A stretch of DNA of 64,000 nucleotides. Origin: Vibrio fluminensis. GTDB taxonomy: Bacteria > Pseudomonadota > Gammaproteobacteria > Enterobacterales > Vibrionaceae. The stretch spans positions 539,147 through 603,146 of the forward strand of contig NZ_JADILO010000001.1 in assembly GCF_015278125.1 (NCBI RefSeq), in the 5' to 3' direction. The notes below the pieces were generated by a model. It ran no database searches. It saw nothing but the letters and a program-made list of their open reading frames with translations, and had not been told where the DNA came from. A program made the position numbers and the translations under genes. Positions 46,604-58,429 of the stretch are shown in pieces; the first letter of the stretch is position 1; each line of letters starts with the position of its first letter.

Positions 46604-47395
46604 ATGTCATCTGTTGTCGATATTCATTGGTCAGTATTAGCACTATTTTTTGCCACACTGCTTATCCCTTTAGCGATCAGTCGCTACTACCAATTAAAGA
46701 TAGAAAAAGAGCTGATTATCAGCGTTACGCGGATGGCAATCCAGCTCGCCCTTGTCGGCATCTACCTTGAGTACCTATTTAAAATCAATAGCTTGATGAT
46801 AAATTTAATCTGGCTATTGGCGATGATTATGATTGGCGCCAGCGCAATCGTCAGCAAAACAAAACTGCCGAAAAATAGCGTGATGTGGCCAGTGATGGCT
46901 GGGCTATTGATTGGACTATTTCCACTGCTTAGCCTTATTTGCTTAGTGATCGTAAAACCCACTCCGTTTTACAACGCCCAATACCTAATTCCTTTGGCAG
47001 GCATGCTGCTAGGCAACTGCTTAAGCGGCAATATCGTTGCGTTACAAAATGTATTTACTAGCCTAGAACAGCGCAGAGCGGAATATGAAGGCGCGATATC
47101 GCTAGGCGCGTCTCCTCGTTATGCGACGCTACCATTTATTAGGGAAGCGCTGCAGAAATCACTCGCCCCTTCCCTCGCCTCAATGAGTACCACAGGGCTC
47201 GTCACGCTCCCAGGAATGATGACGGGACAAATCCTTGGGGGAGCCAGTCCCCTTATCGCAATTAAGTATCAACTGATGATCATGGTGGCCATCTTTGTCA
47301 TGCTCTCTGTCTCCATCGCGATCACTCTGAGTCTGTGCATAAAAAATTGCATCCTTCCTAATGGTAGAGTTTTAGTCAGCATGAGTAATAAATAG
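46604..47395 (+). CDS. FetB/UPF0014-family ABC transporter permease
   Basis: 263 aa, seven or so membrane helices. The motif MLLGNCLSGNIVALQNVFTSLEQRRAEYEGAISLGAS and the later VTLPGMMTGQILGGASP are typical of the FetB (YbbM) family, which exports iron with the ATPase FetA. Here no fetA lies next to it, so the ATPase would have to come from elsewhere. Start ATG 46604 follows GGGAGAGG. Confidence 0.8.
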   Translation: MSSVVDIHWSVLALFFATLLIPLAISRYYQLKIEKELIISVTRMAIQLALVGIYLEYLFKINSLMINLIWLLAMIMIGASAIVSKTKLPKNSVMWPVMAGLLIGLFPLLSLICLVIVKPTPFYNAQYLIPLAGMLLGNCLSGNIVALQNVFTSLEQRRAEYEGAISLGASPRYATLPFIREALQKSLAPSLASMSTTGLVTLPGMMTGQILGGASPLIAIKYQLMIMVAIFVMLSVSIAITLSLCIKNCILPNGRVLVSMSNK

Positions 47396-47419
47396 CCAAT
47401 ATATTTAGTTATTTAAGAT

Positions 47420-47444
47420 CTTATCCACAGATTCTGTGGATAAG
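47420..47444. promoter_or_regulatory. Palindromic pair of perfect DnaA boxes
   Basis: CTTATCCACAGA-T-TCTGTGGATAAG. Each arm contains the exact DnaA box TTATCCACA (47421-47429 and, reversed, 47435-47443). Three GATC sites lie within 70 bp (47417, 47466, 47485). The palindrome has no T run after it, so it is not an ordinary terminator of the permease gene that ends at 47395. Confidence 0.6.
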
Positions 47445-47554
47445 GCTGTAGGCAGAAATGGAAAAGATCATTTTATATCCAATCGATCTGTCATCAATCT
47501 GCAACTACGGCGCCCTAGATTAGGCCTCTGTTACTTATTCTGAGGGAATGATGA

Positions 47555-47707
47555 ATGCAGTCGACAGTGTTCGAATTAGTTAGCCACTCTATTGATAAGC
47601 AAGAGCCCAATAGCGACGATCAAAAAAATTGGTTGGTTGATAAACCGAGAGAGCTGGCGGAGATAGAGGCTTCAATCTCTTGGCCTAGGGACAGTGAATG
47701 GATGTAA
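47555..47707 (+). CDS. Small hypothetical protein, 50 aa
   Basis: A short gene below usual size limits. TGAGGGA lies seven bases before ATG 47555, an excellent ribosome site, and a terminator starts right after the stop at 47705-47707. The product is hydrophilic and acidic, with no membrane helix or cysteine; it begins MQSTVFELVSHSID and has two Trp-containing segments (KNWLVDKPRELAE and SWPRDSEWM). I do not recognise a family. The combination of ribosome site, compact length and terminator makes it a real gene candidate rather than chance. Confidence 0.6.
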   Translation: MQSTVFELVSHSIDKQEPNSDDQKNWLVDKPRELAEIEASISWPRDSEWM

Positions 47708-47732
47708 AAAAGGCTCGCATTGCGAGCCTTCC
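47708..47732. terminator. Terminator between the 50-aa gene and focA
   Basis: AAGGCTCGC-ATT-GCGAGCCTT at about 47710-47730 with A and T flanks; it can serve the plus-strand small gene and the convergent focA. Confidence 0.75.
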
Positions 47733-47752
47733 TTCATTTCCGAAGCTATGTA

Positions 47753-48607
47753 TCAATGAACATCATCACGTAGGTAGATTAACCAATACCACATACCAAC
47801 GAACAATCCACCACCAATAATATTACCTAATGTAACTGGAATCAGGTTATTCAGGATAAAATTAACCAGATTTAGATCAGCATAATCTGCGATGTTCGCG
47901 CCTGTCATTTGCCAAAATGCCTCTGGTGCGAAAGTTTTAATACCAATCGCCATCGGAACTTGGAACATATTCGCAATACAGTGTTCAAAGCCTGCTGAAA
48001 CAAACATTGCCACTGGCAAGATCATAACCATGATCTTATCGGTCAAAGTACGGCCGCTAAAGGTCATCCACACCGCGATACAGACCAACACGTTACACAT
48101 GATGCCAAGTGTGACAGCTTGGAAGAATCCATGGTGTAACTTATGCTGCGATATTGCCATCGCATTTAAGCCGACTTCGCCGTGACCAAACATGTACTGT
48201 TTAGTCACCAACATACAACCCACTAGCAATAAGGCACCAATCAAGTTGCCGATATAAACCACTACCCAGTTTTTAAACAGCATTCCCCAAGTGATCTTAC
48301 CGCTTGCACGAGCAACTAGAGTTAATACTGAACTGGTAAATAGCTCTCCCCCTGTTACAACAACAAGGATCAAACCTAAACTGAAGGCGATACCACCAAT
48401 TAAACGACTCATGCCCCATGCCATTTCAGAAGCACCGGTCGTTACTGTGGTATAGAAGATGAAGGCGATACCAATGTGAATACCAGCAGAGATTGCTAGT
48501 AATAGAGATTTCATTGGATCTTTAGTTGCTTTGCCTAGGCCAATTTCCGCTGCGCGTTCAGCCATTTGAGGCGGCAATAGAGAGTCAAATTGGTTTAAGT
48601 TTATCAT
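47753..48607 (-). CDS. focA: Formate transporter, FNT family (FocA-like)
   Basis: 284 aa from ATG 48607, giving the family N-terminus NLNQFDSLLPPQMAERAAEIGLGKA. Six membrane helices of the formate/nitrite channel family, with GGELFTSSVL and the central HHGFFQAVTLGIMCNVLVC carrying the conserved gating His. It moves formate across the inner membrane. No pflB is next to it. The translation start lacks a good ribosome site, while an AGGAGG lies 42 bases upstream (48650-48655), so the start is uncertain. Confidence 0.85.
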   Translation of the reverse strand: MINLNQFDSLLPPQMAERAAEIGLGKATKDPMKSLLLAISAGIHIGIAFIFYTTVTTGASEMAWGMSRLIGGIAFSLGLILVVVTGGELFTSSVLTLVARASGKITWGMLFKNWVVVYIGNLIGALLLVGCMLVTKQYMFGHGEVGLNAMAISQHKLHHGFFQAVTLGIMCNVLVCIAVWMTFSGRTLTDKIMVMILPVAMFVSAGFEHCIANMFQVPMAIGIKTFAPEAFWQMTGANIADYADLNLVNFILNNLIPVTLGNIIGGGLFVGMWYWLIYLRDDVH

Positions 48608-48673
48608 GGGGTAACAATTTGAAGCGGTTAATAAGTGGTCGCGAATACTCCTCCTAAATGTGACTTTATTCAA

Positions 48674-49043
48674 GTGCTAATTTTATAGTTAACCGAAAAT
48701 GTTTGTAACGAGACTTATCACACATGGTTACATTGAAAATTACCGTACAAAATTAACTAAACCAAACTAAATGAAATGGAACAATAACCAACAAAATCAA
48801 CATCTTGCCATTTTAATAAAAGTGTAATATTTGCTATTTCTGCTCTTTAGGCTAATTTTTCATAATAAAGCCATTCGTTATGCAAAATTCTACTTTTATG
48901 GGCGAGATAACACTTCTTATCAGATTACGTTGTTTCATCGCCCTAATCGCAGTACTTTGAGCAAAGCCAAGCAGCTCAACGTCTTCGCTTAAGTCACAGG
49001 ATAATTAAACGTCCTGCACAAACGAGAGTGACGAGTACTTGGT
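48674..49043. other. Non-coding region upstream of focA and the small conserved gene
   Basis: About 370 bp, AT rich, with no gene I can support. It should contain divergent promoters. I see no exact FNR or CRP site. Confidence 0.4.
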
Positions 49044-49067
49044 ATGACTAACTATAAGGAACAAACC

Positions 49068-49307
49068 ATGAAATACTTGCCAGAACATCTTTCTGAATTA
49101 AATTTGCTACTGCAATTCGATCTTAGTAGCTCAGCTACTGGCATTAAAGTTCATAGCGACGCATCAGAAGAAATGCAACAAGCAGTGGCTCGCCTTTATG
49201 AAAAAGGTCTATGCACACTGCCAGACGGTGGCTACCTAACAGACGAGGGCATCGAGGTAGCAGAGCACGCGGACAAAATTTTACGTGTCCTAAACAGCGC
49301 GAAATAA
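49068..49307 (+). CDS. TIGR02647-family small conserved protein
   Basis: 79 aa from ATG 49068, which has AAGGA seven bases upstream; the longer frame from 49044 lacks one. The sequence (MKYLPEHLSELNLLLQF, then GLCTLPDGGYLTDEG) matches a small conserved family of gammaproteobacteria with a winged-helix-like pattern. No function is known. A terminator follows, so it is monocistronic. Confidence 0.8.
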   Translation: MKYLPEHLSELNLLLQFDLSSSATGIKVHSDASEEMQQAVARLYEKGLCTLPDGGYLTDEGIEVAEHADKILRVLNSAK

Positions 49308-49320
49308 TCCCCAAACAAGA

Positions 49321-49346
49321 AAAGAGCACCGAATGGTGCTCTTTTG
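49321..49346 (+). terminator. Terminator after the TIGR02647 gene
   Basis: AAGAGCACC-GAAT-GGTGCTCTT followed by TTGCTTT, between the small gene and the convergent efflux gene. Confidence 0.8.
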
Positions 49347-49364
49347 CTTTATAGCGCTTGTTAA

Positions 49365-49802
49365 TTAGGCCGCGGTCGCTTTGGCTTTGTGGCCAAATAA
49401 CCATTTGTATGGCTGGATTCGGTCGTACGCCATATTAAAGCCCGTCGCATAGAAGAAGAAGAACACTAAGAACCCCGCCTCTAGCAATAAAGCTGCACCA
49501 ATACTGATTTGTAAGAACCAAGCAATAGTCGGTACGGTTAAAAAGATCAAACCGCCTTCAAAACCAAATGTATGACCGATGCGCATCTTCAAAGATCGGT
49601 TACTTCGATCGTTGCCAAACCAACGATCAAACAAAATATTGTAGAAGTAGTTCCACACGACAGTAAACAAACTTAAACCAATACCAACAATTGCCAAATC
49701 ACCGGTCGCTTTACCCGTGATCAATGCTGTCGCCGGAATGATGATCGCTAGCGCAACAGCTTCGAATGTGATGGCATGGAAAATACGCTCTTTAGTTTGC
49801 AT
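49365..49802 (-). CDS. PACE-family biocide efflux transporter
   Basis: 145 aa made of two tandem BTP repeats with four membrane helices: ERIFHAITFEAVALAI starts the first, and MRIGHTFGFEGGLIFL the second. Each contains the conserved Glu in the helix used for proton coupling. Characterised PACE proteins such as AceI export chlorhexidine and short diamines. A LysR regulator is divergent next to it, 87 bp between starts, as in the aceI-aceR pair. Confidence 0.88.
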   Translation of the reverse strand: MQTKERIFHAITFEAVALAIIIPATALITGKATGDLAIVGIGLSLFTVVWNYFYNILFDRWFGNDRSNRSLKMRIGHTFGFEGGLIFLTVPTIAWFLQISIGAALLLEAGFLVFFFFYATGFNMAYDRIQPYKWLFGHKAKATAA

Positions 49803-49889
49803 GATGTTTCTCTCAATGTGTTTCGATTTGCAGCTATTATCATCTTGAAATATGATAGATAAAAGTTAGATACCATCAGTGAAAACGAT

Positions 49890-50777
49890 ATGTTTAGTAT
49901 TGACCAATTAGAAGCGTTTGTGGGTACTGTGGAGCAAGGATCCTTTTCTGCTGCCGCTCGCCACCTCAACAAAGTACAATCAGCCATCAGCCAGCACATC
50001 ATTAATCTTGAAATCGATTTTGGCGTTGAGCTGTTTGATCGCTCTGGCCGCTATCCCGTGCTCACATCTGATGGCGAGAAACTTCTTCCCTATGCCAAAG
50101 CGTCTTTAGTGCAGCATCGCCGTTTACTGCACTGCGCCAATCAACTCGAACAAACGTCACACAAAGATATTACGCTAGCGATTGATGAAGGCATCCCTCT
50201 CACCCAGTTGTCTCAAGCGCTCAAAGATGTTTCTCAGCGTTTCCCGACTTTGCGCTTCGAGTGTTTAGCCGCTTCAAGTATCGATATACGTCAGTTAGTC
50301 ATCGATCAACGCGCAACAATGGGGATTATGTTTAGCGAAGCGACACTCAATGATAATGTCGATTTTGAAGGGTTAGGCGGGGTTGAGTTCGATGTTTATG
50401 TTGCCAAGGATCATCCTTTGGCTAAAGAGACGCTACCTCATCTGGATATGTTGAGACTGCACCGTCAAATCGTGATACGGTCAAAAACCAGTGAGATGAG
50501 CAGCTTTCAGCAAGCTTACAGCCCAGATGTATGGTTTGCCGATAATTACTATATGCTTATAGAGTTAGTCGCTAGCGGCTTTGGTTGGGGTATGTTGCCT
50601 AAGCACCTTGCTGACAGCGATATCAGTCAAGACAAGTTGGTACGTTTACGGTCTCAATTTGAAAATTTGACCTGGCACGCCAATATAGATGTCATTCAGC
50701 ATCAAAGTGTCGGCAGTTGTCCGGCACACAGTTATTTTCGTCAAAGACTGCGTGAATTGCGTAATGCGAGCGAGTAG
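49890..50777 (+). CDS. LysR-family regulator divergent from the PACE transporter
   Basis: 295 aa. The N-terminal winged helix-turn-helix spans residues 1-60 (QGSFSAAARHLNKVQSAISQHIINLE), followed by a substrate-binding-like effector domain. Its position opposite the PACE gene predicts that it senses the efflux substrate and activates that gene. Start ATG 49890. Confidence 0.9.
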   Translation: MFSIDQLEAFVGTVEQGSFSAAARHLNKVQSAISQHIINLEIDFGVELFDRSGRYPVLTSDGEKLLPYAKASLVQHRRLLHCANQLEQTSHKDITLAIDEGIPLTQLSQALKDVSQRFPTLRFECLAASSIDIRQLVIDQRATMGIMFSEATLNDNVDFEGLGGVEFDVYVAKDHPLAKETLPHLDMLRLHRQIVIRSKTSEMSSFQQAYSPDVWFADNYYMLIELVASGFGWGMLPKHLADSDISQDKLVRLRSQFENLTWHANIDVIQHQSVGSCPAHSYFRQRLRELRNASE

Positions 50778-50790
50778 AAAGGAGTCCTAC

Positions 50791-51612
50791 ATGAAACGAA
50801 TTGGAATCGTCGGTGGCGGTTGGTTAGGGTTACCCTTAAGTAAGTTTTTAGCTAACCTTGGTCATACCATCGTGGTAACCAAAACCAGCTTAGAAGGTGC
50901 ACAACACATCGACTGCGATGAAGTGCCGGCGATAATGGTTGATCTCAGTCAGGGAGACTCTCACGTGGTGAGTGCCCTCGCCCCTTTTCAACCTCAGATT
51001 TTAGTTGGCTGCTTTCCTCCCGGCTTTCGTCGCGGCAACGGTGATGAATATGCCCTTTACTGGCAAACATTAGTCTTGGCCGCGAAGTGCTTGGCGGTCG
51101 AAAAAATCGTGATGGTCAGCTCGACTACCGTTTATCCTAATCGTGCTGAGAGTATGTCGGAAGAGATGGCAAGCTTTGCGTTGGCACATAATAGTGATGA
51201 GTTTTCAGTCAATGCCAAGGTGATGCTACGCGCGGAACAATGCCTAATTGATAGTGGCATCGACTACGCGATTGTACGTTGCAGCGGTCTCGTCGGGCCC
51301 GAGCGTAATCCTGCCCGTTTTGTCACTCATTTAAAACAAGTTAGCGATCAAGCGCCAGCCAATATGCTGCACCTAACTGATGCCATCGGCGCAGTTAGTT
51401 ATGCAGCGCTACACCTCGACAATCAGGTGGTCAATGCCACCACGCCCAACACCACCAGCAAAGCTGAGTTCTACCAAGCGGCCATTGATCGCAGTGACCT
51501 ATCGCTTACCTTACCGCCGATAGTACACAATGCGGACAAACACATTAGTGCGGACAAATTGGTTGAGCTTGGCTACAAATTCCATTTTCATCATACGCTT
51601 GAAATTATCTAA
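50791..51612 (+). CDS. NAD(P)-binding epimerase-like protein, YeeZ type
   Basis: 273 aa from ATG 50791, preceded by AAGGAG; the longer frame from 50689 lies inside the LysR gene. Rossmann motif GIVGGGWLGLPLS at the N-terminus, then VSSTTVYPN and VRCSGLVGPERNP, as in YeeZ-like extended SDR proteins. The substrate is unknown. It follows the LysR gene by 13 bp and may be cotranscribed. Confidence 0.8.
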   Translation: MKRIGIVGGGWLGLPLSKFLANLGHTIVVTKTSLEGAQHIDCDEVPAIMVDLSQGDSHVVSALAPFQPQILVGCFPPGFRRGNGDEYALYWQTLVLAAKCLAVEKIVMVSSTTVYPNRAESMSEEMASFALAHNSDEFSVNAKVMLRAEQCLIDSGIDYAIVRCSGLVGPERNPARFVTHLKQVSDQAPANMLHLTDAIGAVSYAALHLDNQVVNATTPNTTSKAEFYQAAIDRSDLSLTLPPIVHNADKHISADKLVELGYKFHFHHTLEII

Positions 51613-51621
51613 GAGGTGAAT

Positions 51622-52245
51622 GTGAAACTCTATCAACACATCGATACCCTTTGGAACTATATGCAGCTTGAGCACGCCCTCGAACCTGCTGACTGTATCT
51701 TTGTTCTGGGAAGTAATGATCCACGTGTAGCCGAACATGCGGTCAGTCTCTATAAGCAGGGCTTAGCCAGCAAGATTCTGTTTTCGGGTGGGTTTGGTCG
51801 TTTAACCGATGGCGTTTTTGAGCAAAGTGAAGCCGAAACCTTTGCTGCTATCGCGAGAGATTTGGGTGTGCCCGCGCAAGATATTCTGATTGAAAACCAA
51901 TCAACAAACAGTGGCGAAAATGTACTGTTCAGTGCCCAGTTGTGTGACAAACTTGGCCTAACCATCGACCGAGTTATCTTAGTGCAAAAACCGTACATGG
52001 AAAGACGTGCCTACGCAACGTTTGTTAAGCAGTGGCCTTATGAGGTGGACTACGTGGCGGTGAGTTCTGCCAAACAGTCTTTCACCGATTACTTCAGTGA
52101 AGACATTGATTTATTTACTGTACTAGAGGCGATGCTGGGCGACTTCGAACGCATTAAGCACTACCCTGCGCAAGGTTTTCAGATTGAACAAACAATCCCT
52201 GAAGAAGTTGAGTTCGCCTACCAAGCGATTAAAGCCAAGCTCTAG
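51622..52245 (+). CDS. YdcF/DUF218-family protein
   Basis: 207 aa from GTG 51622, with AAGAGG five bases upstream; GTG 51616 is the other option. DUF218 fold: CIFVLGSNDPRVAEHAVSLY, then KILFSGGFG, LIENQSTNSGENV and ILVQKPYMERRAYATF. Members of this family (YdcF, SanA, ElyC) have roles in envelope biology or nucleotide binding that remain vague. It lies nine bases after the YeeZ-like gene. Confidence 0.85.
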   Translation: MKLYQHIDTLWNYMQLEHALEPADCIFVLGSNDPRVAEHAVSLYKQGLASKILFSGGFGRLTDGVFEQSEAETFAAIARDLGVPAQDILIENQSTNSGENVLFSAQLCDKLGLTIDRVILVQKPYMERRAYATFVKQWPYEVDYVAVSSAKQSFTDYFSEDIDLFTVLEAMLGDFERIKHYPAQGFQIEQTIPEEVEFAYQAIKAKL

Positions 52246-52273
52246 TCGGTTTCTTAAACGAGTGTCAAAATGC

Positions 52274-52304
52274 AAAAAGCCAGAACAGATGTTCTGGCTT
52301 TTTA
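52274..52304. terminator. Bidirectional terminator between ydcF-like gene and clpA
   Basis: AAAAAGCCAGAAC-AGAT-GTTCTGGCTTTTT (52274-52303), symmetric A and T runs, between convergent genes. Confidence 0.9.
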
Positions 52305-52320
52305 TTAGGCATGATGATGA

Positions 52321-54588
52321 TTAATGAACGGGTTCTGCTTCTTTATCGAATTGGAAGTCCAACTCGTCACCCTTCAAGGTCACTTTCACTGAGCCGCCAT
52401 CAACCAGTGAGCCGAACAATAGTTCGTTCGCCAGCGGTTTCTTAAGCTGCTCTTGTATCACGCGGCCCATAGGACGTGCACCCATCGCTTTATCGTAACC
52501 TCTAGCCGCCAACCATTGACGCGCTTCGTCTGAAACTTCCATCGATACGCCACGCGCATCCAGCTGTGCTTGCAGTTCAACAATGAACTTATCAACCACT
52601 TGAGCGATAACTTGCTCGTCAAGGCTGTTAAACCACATGATGTTATCAAGACGGTTACGGAACTCAGGGGTAAATACCTTCTTGATTTCCGCCATCGCAT
52701 CCGGGCTATGATCTTGTTGTACTAGACCAATCGAGCGCTTCTCTGTTTCTTGTACACCTGCGTTGGTGGTCAAAACCAGAATCACGTTACGGAAGTCCGC
52801 TTTACGGCCATTGTTATCCGTGAGTGTACCGTTATCCATCACTTGCAGTAGCAAGTTGAAGATATCTGGGTGCGCTTTTTCAATCTCATCCAGCAGTACC
52901 ACTGAATGCGGGTGTTTGATAACGGCGTCGGTTAACAAACCACCTTGATCGTAACCCACGTAACCTGGAGGCGCACCAATCAAACGGCTCACCGAGTGAC
53001 GTTCACCGTACTCCGACATATCAAAGCGCAGAAGTTCGATACCCAGCAGCTTCGATAGCTGCACCGTAACTTCAGTTTTACCTACACCGGTTGGACCAGC
53101 GAATAGGAACGAACCAACAGGTTTATTCTCTGCACCAAGACCTGCGCGAGTCAGTTTGATCGCTTCAGTCAGGACATCAATTGCGCCATCTTGACCAAAC
53201 ACCAACATCTTCATTTTCTGATCAAGAGTTTGCAGTGTTTCTTTATCAGACGATGAGACTGATTTCTCTGGAATACGCGCCATCTTCGCGACCATCGCTT
53301 CGATATCCGCAACGCCAACGGTTTTCTTACGACGGCTTGCGGGAGCAAGACGACTACGAGCACCCGCTTCATCGATAACGTCGATAGCTTTATCTGGCAG
53401 ATGACGCTCGTTGATGTACTTCGCTGATAACTCTACCGCAGCACGCAATGCTTTGTTGGTATAACGAACTTCGTGGTGCGCTTCGTATTTTGGTTTTAGA
53501 CCCATCAGGATCTTAGTGGTGTCATCAATGGATGGCTCAACCACATCAATCTTCTGGAAGCGACGTGATAATGCACGCTCTTTCTCGAAGATGTTGCTGT
53601 ACTCTTGGTAGGTTGTAGAACCGATACAGCGCAACTTACCGCTACTAAGTAGTGGTTTAATTAGGTTTGCCGCATCCACTTGGCCGCCAGAAGCTGCACC
53701 TGCACCGATGATGGTGTGAATTTCATCAATAAATAGAATTGCGTCTTCTTCTTTCTCAAGCTGCTTCAAAATAGTTTTGAAACGTTTTTCGAAATCACCA
53801 CGGTACTTAGTACCCGCGAGCAGCGAACCAATATCGAGTGAGTAGATCACGCTGTCTTTGATGATTTCAGGCACTTGCCCTTCAACGATGCGCCAAGCAA
53901 GACCTTCAGCAATCGCCGTTTTACCTACGCCAGCTTCACCCACCAGCAGCGGGTTATTCTTGCGGCGGCGGCATAGCACTTGAATCGTACGCTCAAGTTC
54001 TTTATCACGACCAATCAGCGGGTCAATCTGACCTTTCTTCGCAACTTGGTTAAGGTTGGTCGCAAAGCTTTCTAAACGCTCCTCACCGTTAGCTTCTTCA
54101 GGCGTAGTATCGTTACTAAACGAATCTGAGGAAGGCTCATCATTTGATCCAGAACCTTTAGTTATGCCATGAGAGATGAAGTTAACAATATCAAGACGAC
54201 TCACATCGTTCTTCTTAAGAAGATAAGCCGCGTGAGACTCTTGTTCGCTAAAAATCGCGACCAATACGTTGGCACCGGTCACTTCACTGCGACCAGATGA
54301 TTGAACATGAAAGACGGCACGTTGCAACACACGTTGGAAGCTCAACGTCGGTTGAGTCTCGCGCGTTTCATCGTTTTCAGGAATTAATGGCGTGGTTTGA
54401 TCAATAAAAACATCAAGCTCATTGCGCAGTGCGTCAATGTCCGCTTGGCAAGCCGCCAGCGCATCTCGCGCTGCGTCGTTTTCTAATAACGCTAGCAGGA
54501 GGTGCTCGACAGTCATAAACTCATGTCTTTTATCTCGAGCACGTGCAAACGCGCCATTGAGACTCGACTCTAACTCTTTATTCAGCAT
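52321..54588 (-). CDS. clpA: ClpA, ATPase subunit of the ClpAP protease
   Basis: 755 aa. An N-terminal Clp repeat domain (about 1-145) binds ClpS. The two AAA+ modules have Walker [11 protein letters not shown] and [10 protein letters not shown] and Walker B ILFIDEIH and VVLLDEIE. It unfolds substrates for ClpP, including N-degron proteins delivered by ClpS. The gene follows clpS by 47 bp, as usual. Confidence 0.97.
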   Translation of the reverse strand: MLNKELESSLNGAFARARDKRHEFMTVEHLLLALLENDAARDALAACQADIDALRNELDVFIDQTTPLIPENDETRETQPTLSFQRVLQRAVFHVQSSGRSEVTGANVLVAIFSEQESHAAYLLKKNDVSRLDIVNFISHGITKGSGSNDEPSSDSFSNDTTPEEANGEERLESFATNLNQVAKKGQIDPLIGRDKELERTIQVLCRRRKNNPLLVGEAGVGKTAIAEGLAWRIVEGQVPEIIKDSVIYSLDIGSLLAGTKYRGDFEKRFKTILKQLEKEEDAILFIDEIHTIIGAGAASGGQVDAANLIKPLLSSGKLRCIGSTTYQEYSNIFEKERALSRRFQKIDVVEPSIDDTTKILMGLKPKYEAHHEVRYTNKALRAAVELSAKYINERHLPDKAIDVIDEAGARSRLAPASRRKKTVGVADIEAMVAKMARIPEKSVSSSDKETLQTLDQKMKMLVFGQDGAIDVLTEAIKLTRAGLGAENKPVGSFLFAGPTGVGKTEVTVQLSKLLGIELLRFDMSEYGERHSVSRLIGAPPGYVGYDQGGLLTDAVIKHPHSVVLLDEIEKAHPDIFNLLLQVMDNGTLTDNNGRKADFRNVILVLTTNAGVQETEKRSIGLVQQDHSPDAMAEIKKVFTPEFRNRLDNIMWFNSLDEQVIAQVVDKFIVELQAQLDARGVSMEVSDEARQWLAARGYDKAMGARPMGRVIQEQLKKPLANELLFGSLVDGGSVKVTLKGDELDFQFDKEAEPVH

Positions 54589-54635
54589 AAGGACCTCCTA
54601 AAAGAACAACTTAATTGTAATTGTTCGGCCAAGCT

Positions 54636-54956
54636 TTACGCTTGTTCCATTGTGCACAGCAGTGGGTGCTCATTTTCCCTTGAATACATGGTAACTTGCG
54701 CTACTTTCGTTTCTGCCACTTCTGCAGTAAAGGTGCCACAGACAGCTTTACCTTCGTAGTGGACCTTAAGCATTACTTGCGTCGCTTTATCTATGTCCAT
54801 AGAGAAAAAGCGCTCAAGGATTTCAATTACAAAGTCCATCGGCGTGTAATCGTCGTTGTTTAGAACAACGTTGTACATTGCCGGCGGCTTTACTTTCGTT
54901 TTCTCTAACTCCAGAAGATCTGAATCCGGAGTTACCCATTCAAAATGCTTGCTCAT
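54636..54956 (-). CDS. clpS: ClpS, N-degron adaptor of ClpAP
   Basis: 106 aa. The core [18 protein letters not shown] holds the conserved Asn and Asp residues that bind the N-terminal amino acid of substrates, and [20 protein letters not shown] supplies His and the ClpA-facing surface. It is divergent from cspD across about 525 bp. Confidence 0.97.
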   Translation of the reverse strand: MSKHFEWVTPDSDLLELEKTKVKPPAMYNVVLNNDDYTPMDFVIEILERFFSMDIDKATQVMLKVHYEGKAVCGTFTAEVAETKVAQVTMYSRENEHPLLCTMEQA

Positions 54957-55481
54957 GATACGTATTATTTAGCTAGTTTCGCCGTTATTTTAACACTTTG
55001 CTGTACGGAAAAGGTGGATAGATCTCTTAATAAAAGCAAAAAGCACAAGCAGTTAAAAAAAGCCCATACTTAGAGACTAATCTAGCAATGGTATCGCTGC
55101 AAATAAAACATTTCTTTCTTACGTCTAATCTCGACAAAGTGATTAAAATAACAACAAAAGACCCTCATTATTGGTGCTTTTTTATGATACAGCAGTGAAA
55201 CAAGTTATTAAAATGTAAAAAGTGGCGCAAGTTTGTATTCAAATATTTAGCATGTAATACCTTTTTACTATTGACTGTGCTCTCTCATTGACTACTCTGG
55301 AAAATAAGTGATTGAAATTTCGGCAGCGCTTGAATGGATATTCACTATTATTCAATTTGCTCCAAACAAGTAATGAATCTTGGCAGATTTGCTCACACAG
55401 GAGCTCTTTGAGTGCAAACTATTGGCGTACAGGAGTGCAGCCAATTAGGAAACTAACAACAATGCATGAGGGATGTATAGC
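54957..55481. other. Non-coding region between clpS and cspD
   Basis: About 525 bp with no supportable gene. It probably contains the clpS and cspD promoters and a long cspD leader; no clear sites stand out. Confidence 0.4.
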
Positions 55482-55703
55482 ATGGCTACAGGTACTGTAA
55501 AATGGTTTAACAATGCCAAAGGATTTGGTTTTATCTGTCCAGAGGGGGAGGACAGTGATGTGTTCGCACATTATTCAACTATCCAAATGGACGGTTATCG
55601 TACTCTGAAAGCAGGCCAACAAGTAACGTTTGAAGTAGAAGAAGGTCCTAAAGGATACCACGCTAGTGTAGTAACTCCGCTGGAAGCTATGCCAGTAAAA
55701 TAA
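55482..55703 (+). CDS. cspD: Cold-shock-like protein CspD
   Basis: 73 aa from ATG 55482 (the family start [10 protein letters not shown]); GAGG lies about ten bases upstream. RNP1 [10 protein letters not shown] and RNP2 VFAHYS are intact. CspD binds single-stranded DNA and inhibits replication in stationary phase in Escherichia. The gene order with clpS-clpA is conserved. Confidence 0.94.
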   Translation: MATGTVKWFNNAKGFGFICPEGEDSDVFAHYSTIQMDGYRTLKAGQQVTFEVEEGPKGYHASVVTPLEAMPVK

Positions 55704-55734
55704 ACGCTGCCGATGTAGAACAAAGTTCGAAAAC

Positions 55735-55760
55735 AAACCCGCTTTTAGGCGGGTTTTTGT
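55735..55760 (+). terminator. Terminator of cspD
   Basis: AAACCCGC and GCGGGTTT stem (55735-55742 with 55749-55756) followed by a T run. Confidence 0.85.
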
Positions 55761-55796
55761 TTGGCTATAGATCCCACGTTAATTAAGACCAGATAG

Positions 55797-55826
55797 CAAA
55801 AAGGCTTGGGGTTGCCCAAGCCTTTG
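55797..55826 (-). terminator. Terminator of icd
   Basis: AAAGGCTTGGG-GTTG-CCCAAGCCTTT (55800-55825), followed on the minus strand by T residues, 35 bases past the icd stop. Confidence 0.85.
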
Positions 55827-55860
55827 CTTCATATCAACGATGAGCTATCAATATAGATAA

Positions 55861-58429
<2,569 letters not shown>

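Noticed and set aside
47420..47444. Terminator of the FetB-like gene
   Set aside because: No T run follows, and both arms are exact DnaA boxes, although a role in mRNA ending cannot be excluded.
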